Source: DASVSE01 sp036399715 (GTDB taxonomy: Bacteria; Bacteroidota; Rhodothermia; Rhodothermales; Rubricoccaceae). From it: a stretch of 10,908 nucleotides of DNA. The first letter of the stretch is position 1. The number at the start of each line of letters is the position of its first letter. Of this stretch, positions 6,038 to 10,908 are shown piece after piece. The notes beneath the pieces are model-generated. The model made no database searches. It was not told the DNA's origin and saw only the letters and a list, made by a program, of their open reading frames with translations. The stretch is taken from the NCBI GenBank assembly GCA_036399715.1, contig DASWMO010000211.1, positions 1 through 10,908 on the forward strand, written 5' to 3'. The translations under genes were made by a program, and so were the position numbers.

Positions 6038-7807
6038 TCAGTCATCTATTGCTTTCATGGTATTGTCGCCAGTATCAAGTTCAGCGAGCCAGCCGCGAAT
6101 CGTCTCTACGCGGTGGATCATGCCGATTCTCTCGAAGAGGGCGGTAGCCTGATCCCAATAGTCGCGCGCGCCGTCGATGTCACCTCGGGTCTGCTGGATG
6201 AGGCCAAGGTTGCTGTACTGAGTCGCTATGCCTTCGGGCCGTCCGAGTCGCTCGTCGATGTTGAGGGCTTTAAGGTGCATCGCCTCGGCTCCATCGAAGT
6301 CACCGCGCTCGCGCAGCACGAGGCCAAGATTGCCATAGTGACGCGCCATGCCTTCGGGCCGTCCGAGTCGCTCGTCAATGTCGAGGGCCTTACGGTACAT
6401 CATCTCTGCCCCGTCGAGGTCACCGCGGGCGTCAAGAACATTACCTAGGTTGCCGTAGGCGCTTGCCATGCCTTGGAGCAGTCCGAGTGGCTCGTCGATG
6501 TCGAGGGCCTTACGGTGCATTGCCTCGGCTCCGTCGAAGTCGCCGCGCGTCAGGAGCACGATACCAAGGTTACCGTATTGGCTCGCTATGCCTTCAGGCC
6601 GTCCAAGCTGTTCTTCAAGATCAAGAGCCTTGCGGTGCATCGCCTCTGCCGCGTCGAAGTCGCCGCGCATCGCGAGCACGATACCCAAGTTGCCGTAGTC
6701 ACTAGCCATTCCTTCGAGCCGTCCGAGGCGCTCTTCGATGGCGATTGACTTACGGTGCATCGTCTCGGCCCCATCAAGATCGCCGCGTGTCAGAAGCAGA
6801 TTACCTAGGTTGCCGTACTGACTCGCCATGCCTCCGAGCCTTCCAATTCGTTCGTTGATTTCAAGGGCTTTGCGGTGCATTGCCTCGGCTCCGTCGAAGT
6901 CGCCACGTGTCTTAAGCACATTGCCAAGGTTGCCATAACCAGTGGCAATCAGCCCCTCGTCGGCTGTTTCTGTCGCGAGTTCAATGACGCGCTTAAACAT
7001 TGTCTGGGATTGGTCAAGCCGCCCGACTCGTTTCAACATCAGACCATACGCATTGAAAGCCTTGGCATCATCTCCTCGGACGATTGCCTTAGCAAACAGG
7101 GCTTCGGCTTCTACAATCTTCCCTTCCTGAGCGAGTGTTTCCGCCTGTTTGGTCAGGTCGTCTGTATCGGCCGGTTCGGGCCGCGCAGGATGCGGAGTAT
7201 CGCTTCCACCCCGTGGAGGTACAGGGAGCGTAGAAATAGCCTCTGCGCTAGTCCCTGCTTCATGATCGCGGAGCCAGATTCCGAGCTTCTGGCGTAACGC
7301 AGCTTCGAACCTGACGATAACGTCAAATTCTTTGTACAAGTGAGCACGCGTCCGCTCAAGCTCCAGCTTGAAGCTCAGCACGCGCTGCAACTGCTCCCCC
7401 GGATCGCTGATCTTGTCCGGTGAGACAGCTTTGAAGCAACACAGGATGTCGCGCATCGGGAGGCCCGTATCTCCTTGACATGCCATCGCCACATTGTACT
7501 CTTCCTCGGTACCGGAGGTGAATCCTTCGTATTCAGGTGTCCCACGTTCGGCGGGTGGCGTCCCCCAGCGGTCGTGCAGAAGCAGAACGAAGTAGTCGCT
7601 TTCCCGCACCTGCACGTCAATCAGGGTCTGCGGCCGGCCTATACCGCCGGGGGTTTGCTCCCAGCCCTCAGGGATAAACAGCACGCCTCGCGGAATCGCC
7701 TCTTCCTCGTTGTAGCGCTGGAGCACGTCGCGGAACGCTCGTCGCTCGTCGCTCAACCCGCCTGGCGAGGCGATGAATACGCGGTAGGCGGTGATGGCTT
7801 GCGGCAT
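6038..7807 (-). CDS. DUF4062/TIR-like N-terminal domain fused to TPR repeats
   Basis: The product has 589 residues. Residues 7-110 have the look of the DUF4062/TIR-like group: YRVFIASPGGLSDERRAF, then GWEQTPGG, a RESDYFVLLLHDRWGTP strand-turn, and SGTEEEYNVAMA, where a conserved Glu is a possible active-site residue. A charged helical linker (about 135-185) and a Pro-rich hinge (about 192-215) follow. Then come one or two divergent TPRs (217-290) and seven 40-residue kinesin-light-chain-like TPRs (291-570). No NTPase or protease domain is present. In related architectures TPR arrays sense a ligand and the N-terminal domain acts as effector, so anti-phage defence or stress signalling is a reasonable but unproven role. 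The start is the only ATG that keeps the first strand. It is divergent from the gene at 8130 across a 21-bp repeat array. Confidence 0.85.
   Translation of the reverse strand: MPQAITAYRVFIASPGGLSDERRAFRDVLQRYNEEEAIPRGVLFIPEGWEQTPGGIGRPQTLIDVQVRESDYFVLLLHDRWGTPPAERGTPEYEGFTSGTEEEYNVAMACQGDTGLPMRDILCCFKAVSPDKISDPGEQLQRVLSFKLELERTRAHLYKEFDVIVRFEAALRQKLGIWLRDHEAGTSAEAISTLPVPPRGGSDTPHPARPEPADTDDLTKQAETLAQEGKIVEAEALFAKAIVRGDDAKAFNAYGLMLKRVGRLDQSQTMFKRVIELATETADEGLIATGYGNLGNVLKTRGDFDGAEAMHRKALEINERIGRLGGMASQYGNLGNLLLTRGDLDGAETMHRKSIAIEERLGRLEGMASDYGNLGIVLAMRGDFDAAEAMHRKALDLEEQLGRPEGIASQYGNLGIVLLTRGDFDGAEAMHRKALDIDEPLGLLQGMASAYGNLGNVLDARGDLDGAEMMYRKALDIDERLGRPEGMARHYGNLGLVLRERGDFDGAEAMHLKALNIDERLGRPEGIATQYSNLGLIQQTRGDIDGARDYWDQATALFERIGMIHRVETIRGWLAELDTGDNTMKAIDD
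6098..6937 (-). repeat. Seven tandem 120-bp units encoding 40-residue TPRs
   Basis: Each unit encodes a version of YGNLGNVLxxRGDFDGAE followed by AMHRKALxIDERLGRPEGMA. The first six are close copies at DNA level (for example, the stretch around 6650 recurs with a 120-base step at 6530 and 6890). The seventh, 6098-6217, is diverged. The exact 120-base period and high identity indicate recent tandem duplication or homogenisation. Confidence 0.9.
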
Positions 7808-7855
7808 GGATTATCGAAGGGAGGGGGCGCTCATGGCGGGGAGGATAAACAGCGG

Positions 7856-8035
7856 GCGCAGACCTCGCGTAAAGCAGCGCGGACCTCATTTATTCGGGCG
7901 CGGACTCCATTTCCCGGAGCGCGAACCTCGCGTGGAGCAGCGCGAACTCGATTTCTGGCAGCGCGGGCCCGATTTCGGAGGGCGCGGACTCGTTTTGTAG
8001 CAGCGCGAACCCCATTTGCGGGTGCGTGAACTAGG
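7856..8035. repeat. Array of 21-bp direct repeats in a divergent intergenic region
   Basis: Eight full units begin at 7856, 7877, 7898, 7919, 7940, 7961, 7982 and 8003, each exactly 21 bases, followed by a partial unit at 8024. Units start GCGCGRACYC and usually continue with ATTTC before a variable end; the units at 7856 and 7919 instead share ACCTCGCGT. The array fills most of the space between the start of the TPR gene (7807) and the start at 8130. Period 21 keeps frames open on both strands, which explains the open frames seen across it. No spacers, so it is not CRISPR. Confidence 0.88.
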
Positions 8036-8129
8036 CTTCAGGTAACGTGTCGTTCCAGTTTGGAGAAATAGCGACCGGGGAGGTGGGGGTCCGTATATCG
8101 TCGGCTCCATTCACCCGCTCACTACCCCG

Positions 8130-8780
8130 ATGGCAGACCGACAGGACATCGCCGATCTCGTCGCCCGCGCGCGCACGGCGCTCACCAACGCCAAGAGCGA
8201 CCCGGACCTCGCCGCGGCCCTCCTCCCGTTCGGCTACGACGGTAAGAAGCTCGACGAGGCGACGGCGCTCGTCGATGCCCTCGCCGCGGCGGAGGCCCGG
8301 CAGGACGCTGAGTACGGCGAGCAGTACGAGGCGACCGAGGATGCCGATAAGGCCTTCGAGGGAGCAAAGGCGGTCTATATGCGCCACGTCGCCATTTCCC
8401 GGATCGCGTTCGAAGGCGACACGAGCCTGATCGGCGCACTCGCCCTCCGAGGCGACCGCGAGGACGACCGGCCCGGCCTGATGGCGCAGGCGCGGACGTT
8501 CTACACGAACGCGCTCGCGAGTGCGGAGGCGATGGAGGACCTCGGGGCGCTCAACGTGGACAAAGTCTCGCTCGAAGCCGGCGAGGCGGCGCTCAACGCG
8601 GCCGCGCTCGCCATCGCCGTCCAGACCGAGGAGACGGGCGAGGCGCAGGAGGCGACGGTCGTCCGCGACGCCGCCGCGCGCGTGCTCGCGGCGTGGCTGG
8701 CGCGCTTCTTCAAGGTCGCGAAGGTGGCCTGCGACGGGCAGCCGCAGCTCCGCGAGCGCCTCGGGCTGCTGGAGCGGTAG
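8130..8780 (+). CDS. Helical protein of unknown function
   Basis: A 216-residue product, rich in Ala, Glu, Asp and Leu and probably almost all alpha-helical. It has no signal peptide and no membrane segment, so it should be cytoplasmic. The pattern of helices (DIADLVARARTALTNA, EATALVDALAAAEAR, TFYTNALASAEAMEDLG, the Ala-rich EAALNAAALAIAVQ, RVLAAWLARFFKVAKVA) suggests a helical bundle; the end QPQLRERLGLLER is compact and charged. I do not recognise the family. A weak -7-like TATATCGT (8094-8101) lies 28 bases before the ATG. It is divergent from the DUF4062-TPR gene and shares its repeat-filled upstream region, so joint regulation is possible. It ends at its own terminator. Confidence 0.85.
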   Translation: MADRQDIADLVARARTALTNAKSDPDLAAALLPFGYDGKKLDEATALVDALAAAEARQDAEYGEQYEATEDADKAFEGAKAVYMRHVAISRIAFEGDTSLIGALALRGDREDDRPGLMAQARTFYTNALASAEAMEDLGALNVDKVSLEAGEAALNAAALAIAVQTEETGEAQEATVVRDAAARVLAAWLARFFKVAKVACDGQPQLRERLGLLER

Positions 8781-8801
8781 CACCCGGCCGGGTCGTCCTG
8801 C

Positions 8802-8830
8802 CGCCCGCTCCGGCCTGTCCGGGGCGGGCG
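8802..8830 (+). terminator. Hairpin terminator
   Basis: A 12-bp stem (8802-8813 with 8819-8830) with loop CCTGT, 21 bases after the stop of the gene at 8130-8780, followed by CTCGCATTTTCC with a short T-run. Nearly the same stem sequence as the hairpin at 5992-6021. Confidence 0.72.
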
Positions 8831-8896
8831 CTCGCATTTTCCGGCACGCGATGCGCCGGGCAACCCCGTCGTCGCTTGCCAGCGCGCTTCTCCTTT

Positions 8897-8938
8897 ACTG
8901 CCGTCATTCCCGCGCACGCGGGAATCCAGAGTCGTGGG
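8897..8938 (+). repeat. Palindromic repeat, left copy
   Basis: A 42-base sequence matching the reverse complement of 9261-9302 with a single mismatch. Its core, ATTCCCGCG-CA-CGCGGGAAT, is itself a 9-bp hairpin. It belongs to the widespread REP-like type reading GTCATTCCCGCG...CGCGGGAATCC found between genes in many bacteria. Confidence 0.93.
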
Positions 8939-8951
8939 GTATGCTCCCCGA

Positions 8952-9254
8952 ATGGCACCGAAGACCGGGACTGTCTACCTCCTCGCCTCGCAGCGCAACG
9001 GGACGCTCTACCTCGGCGTCACAAGCAACCTCCTCGGGCGCGTCCGGCAGCATAAGCAGGGTGTGATGCCCGGTTTCTCGTCGCGCTACGGCGTAGGCCG
9101 CCTCGTCTGGTTCGAGGAGCACGCGCGCATCGTGGACGCCATCGCGCGGGAGAAGCAACTCAAGAAGTGGCGTCGGGCGTGGAAGGTGGACCTCATCGAG
9201 GCGGCGAATCCGGGGTGGCTGGACCTGTACGAGCGGATGGCGCACGACGGCTGA
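8952..9254 (+). CDS. Small GIY-YIG nuclease domain protein
   Basis: From the ATG at 8952 the product has 100 residues, the usual size of the stand-alone UvrC-type GIY-YIG (YhbQ-like) proteins. The GIY and YIG strands read VYLLAS and LYLGVT. They are followed by the arginine-bearing helix LLGRVRQHKQG, the basic stretch FSSRYGVGRLVWFEE, the helix AIAREKQLKKWRRAWKVDLI with the expected catalytic Glu, and the closing NPGWLDLYE. All family landmarks are present, so it is probably an active metal-dependent endonuclease. A GTG at 8934 would add six residues, but it lies in the repeat and adds nothing conserved. Bracketed by inverted palindromic repeats, which suggests a role linked to those repeats rather than housekeeping repair. 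Confidence 0.93.
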   Translation: MAPKTGTVYLLASQRNGTLYLGVTSNLLGRVRQHKQGVMPGFSSRYGVGRLVWFEEHARIVDAIAREKQLKKWRRAWKVDLIEAANPGWLDLYERMAHDG

Positions 9255-9260
9255 GGGCGA

Positions 9261-9302
9261 CCCACTACTCTGGATTCCCGCGTGCGCGGGAATGACGGCA
9301 GT
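9261..9302 (-). repeat. Palindromic repeat, right copy (inverted)
   Basis: Inverted partner of 8897-8938; the inner 36 bases are identical and one mismatch lies in the outer six. It also forms the 9-bp ATTCCCGCG hairpin. It lies six bases after the GIY-YIG stop and may act as that gene's terminator. Confidence 0.93.
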
Positions 9303-9376
9303 AGGAGGAGAGGACGGCGTAACCTGCTCTTGGGGCCGGCGTACGGCCCGGCCTCCCCACCTGCCCTCCAGTCCCG

Positions 9377-10756
9377 ATGCGCCTCGCTCCGCTCGCCCTC
9401 GCGGCGATTGCCGTACTCACCACCGCGTCGGGCCCCGCCCGTGCCCAGACGCCCACACGGGCGGCCGAGGCTACGTCGGATTCCGTTTACGTCGGGACGG
9501 CGACGAGGCTCACGCCCGGCCACCCGGACCTCGCCACGCCCGCCGTCCAGTCCTTCGACTACGAGATCCGGATGGCCGGACCGACGCCGCGCGTCATCGG
9601 GCAGGTGAGCCAGGAGGAGACCCTCGCCGGCGACCGCCTCACCATCGTCACGCACCTCACCGTGCGGCCGCAGAACATGGACCGCCGCGACACGACGGTC
9701 GTCGCGTGGCCGAGCCTCGCGCCGCTCTCGCGCAGCGTTCACAACGGCCAGGAGCACGTCCGCGCGACCGTCGTCGGCGGCCGCATCGCGGGCCGGTCGG
9801 TCCTCGGCAACCTCGACGAGGCCATCGACGCGCCGGTCCCGGAGGGCGCCTTCAGCGAGGGCGTCGGAATCCGCGTCGCTCGCTCGGTCCCGCTGCGCGC
9901 GGGCTACATGGCGACCTTCACGCGCATCGACGAGCGCGGCGACCCCTCGACGGCGACCGTTACGGTGACTGGCCCCGGGCCGGACGCCGGGACGTGGCTC
10001 GTCGAGGTCGCCGCGGCCGGTGAGCCCGCGCAGACGCACACCGTCGACGCGGAGACGCGGCGCGTGCTCCGGAGCACGTTCGCGCCGCAGCCGAACATGA
10101 CCGTCGAGATGGCGCCGCCGGCCGCCGCCCCGACCGGCGCCGTCCTCCGCCCCGGCGACGCGGCTCTGAGCACGGCCTGGATGACCGACGAGACGGCGAC
10201 GTACGTGCTCAACCTCGTCGAGCCGATGCAGATGCCCGTCGGCACGAGCACGGTCACGCAGACCGTCGAGGGCGACGTGGTGACGAGCGTGCAGACGATC
10301 TCGGTCCCGTCGCAGGGCATGAACGAGACGCAGACGGTCCGTGCCCGTCGCGCCACGCTCGCGCCGGTTTCGCAGACGATGACCGGGCAGCAGGAGGTGA
10401 GCCTGACCTTCGCCGACGGCGCCGTCTCGGGCACGAAAGAGGGGGCGCCCGTCTCGGTCGCCCTGAGCGCGCCCGTCTTCGACTCGTCGTGGTCGGCCGA
10501 GATCGCGCGGAGCCTCCCGCTCGCCGAGGGCTACACGGCCACGGCGGCGGTCTACGACGCCACGAACGGCCTCTCGACCGTCACGTTCACGGTCACGGGA
10601 CAGGAGGACGTCGCCGGCGCGCCGGCGTGGACCGTCGAGTCGGTCTCGCCGAGCGGGCCGGCGACGTACGCCATCGACGTGGCGACGCGGCGTCTGGTGT
10701 CATTCCGGTTCAGCCCGCAGCCGGGCGTCGTCGTCGAGATGGTCCGCCAGCCCTGA
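9377..10756 (+). CDS. Exported protein with two homologous halves, DUF3108-like
   Basis: A 459-residue product with a clear signal peptide (MRLAPLALAAIAVLTTASG) and cleavage after Ala-Arg-Ala at residue 23, so it is periplasmic or secreted. The mature part is beta-rich, with many Thr/Val strands, and consists of two related halves (about 40-242 and 255-459). Corresponding pieces are PSLAPLSRS and ATLAPVSQT, VPLRAGYMATF and LPLAEGYTATA, STATVTVTG and STVTFTVTG, ETRRVLRSTFAPQPNMTVEM and ATRRLVSFRFSPQPGVVVEM. The ending of each half, with a residue-reporting step and PQPxxxVEM, recalls DUF3108/LolA-like proteins; this is a tentative call. No catalytic motif was seen. It stands alone between the GIY-YIG module and a strong terminator. 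Confidence 0.88.
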   Translation: MRLAPLALAAIAVLTTASGPARAQTPTRAAEATSDSVYVGTATRLTPGHPDLATPAVQSFDYEIRMAGPTPRVIGQVSQEETLAGDRLTIVTHLTVRPQNMDRRDTTVVAWPSLAPLSRSVHNGQEHVRATVVGGRIAGRSVLGNLDEAIDAPVPEGAFSEGVGIRVARSVPLRAGYMATFTRIDERGDPSTATVTVTGPGPDAGTWLVEVAAAGEPAQTHTVDAETRRVLRSTFAPQPNMTVEMAPPAAAPTGAVLRPGDAALSTAWMTDETATYVLNLVEPMQMPVGTSTVTQTVEGDVVTSVQTISVPSQGMNETQTVRARRATLAPVSQTMTGQQEVSLTFADGAVSGTKEGAPVSVALSAPVFDSSWSAEIARSLPLAEGYTATAAVYDATNGLSTVTFTVTGQEDVAGAPAWTVESVSPSGPATYAIDVATRRLVSFRFSPQPGVVVEMVRQP

Positions 10757-10818
10757 GCGTCCGCCCCGGACCGACGCGCAGCGGGCACGAGGCCCGCGAC
10801 GCGCGGCGTTGAGGCCTG

Positions 10819-10850
10819 CGGCCCCCCGTTCCGGCTGGAGCGGGGGGCCG
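10819..10850 (+). terminator. Strong hairpin terminator
   Basis: A 14-bp stem (10819-10832 with 10837-10850, one T-G wobble) with loop GGCT, 62 bases after the stop of the exported-protein gene. The sequence after it, CCTATCTTTG, is partly T-rich and doubles as a promoter box for the next gene. Confidence 0.75.
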
Positions 10851-10852
10851 CC

Positions 10853-10860
10853 TATCTTTG
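10853..10860 (+). promoter_or_regulatory. -7 promoter box, Bacteroidota type
   Basis: TATCTTTG matches the TAnnTTTG consensus exactly and lies 21 bases before the ATG at 10882. The -33 region falls inside the terminator hairpin and shows no clean TTTG. Confidence 0.55.
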
Positions 10861-10881
10861 CGCCCTCCCGACTCCGCGCCG

Positions 10882-10908
10882 ATGCCCTGCTGCCGCCTCT
10901 CCGTCCCC
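10882..10908 (+). CDS. Start of an unidentified gene (3' part outside window)
   Basis: ATG followed by eight open codons (MPCCRLSVP) to the window end. Support comes from position: it follows a terminator and an exact -7 box at the distance seen for other genes here. Nothing can be said about the product. Confidence 0.4.

Larger units (their letters stand above)
8897..9302 (+). mobile_element. Candidate mobile module: GIY-YIG gene between inverted palindromic repeats
   Basis: The only gene between the two inverted 42-base repeats is a small GIY-YIG nuclease. Its start is 13 bases beyond the left repeat and its stop six bases before the right one, so the 406-base unit is tightly packed. Movement of the unit is inference: no target duplication was identified. 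Confidence 0.45.

Noticed and set aside
7475..8029. Plus-strand frame with a heptad peptide repeat (ARTxFxx) at its end
   Set aside because: The heptads follow from the 21-bp DNA repeat, which keeps frames open on both strands; the first part is antisense to the TPR gene.
7856..8035. CRISPR array
   Set aside because: Units are contiguous 21-mers without spacers, and no cas gene is present.
8041..8060. attC-like end reading TAACGTGTCGTTCCAG
   Set aside because: Only one side is present; no GCGTT-type end follows within the length of an attC site.

Overview
The window is GC-rich (only about 2.5-3.1 kb and parts of 6-8 kb are less so) and looks like a chromosomal segment of a Rhodothermota/Bacteroidota-type bacterium. 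The reasons are the lack of Shine-Dalgarno sequences before genes, one exact TAnnTTTG -7 promoter box (10853-10860) with several looser ones, and a type III glutamine synthetase. The phylum call is inference; no marker gene here proves it.

Layout. 1-730 is the 3' end of a sensor histidine kinase. 731-995 holds a short, apparently interrupted reading frame that converges on a minus-strand secreted protein (996-1673) with LprI/DUF1311-like cysteines. Next comes a structure with the sequence and fold of an integron attC site (1684-1781). It carries the stop codon of the following minus-strand gene, a six-helix membrane protein (1776-2417). These two minus-strand genes therefore look like integron gene cassettes, or the remains of some. 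About 620 bases without a convincing gene follow, then a minus-strand tRNA-Met(CAT) with encoded CCA (3039-3114). Divergent from it is a probable two-gene nitrogen operon: an Lrp/AsnC regulator and glutamine synthetase III. It ends at a strong hairpin (5992-6021) shared with the convergent gene on its right.

6038-8129 is the most unusual part. A 589-residue minus-strand protein joins a DUF4062/TIR-like N-terminal domain to TPRs, including seven 40-residue repeats, an architecture compatible with a defence or signalling receptor. Its upstream region, shared with a divergent helical protein of unknown function (8130-8780), contains an array of eight 21-bp direct repeats (7856-8023).

8897-9302 is a compact module: a GIY-YIG nuclease gene bracketed by 42-bp palindromic repeats in inverted orientation with one mismatch, a candidate nuclease-driven mobile unit. 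9377-10756 encodes an exported protein built from two homologous halves. It is followed by a 14-bp-stem terminator, a TAnnTTTG promoter box and the first nine codons of another gene at the window edge.

Best leads: the attC cassette region, the DUF4062-TPR gene with its 21-bp repeat array, and the repeat-bracketed GIY-YIG module. All functional statements come from reading the sequence by eye; no database search was run.
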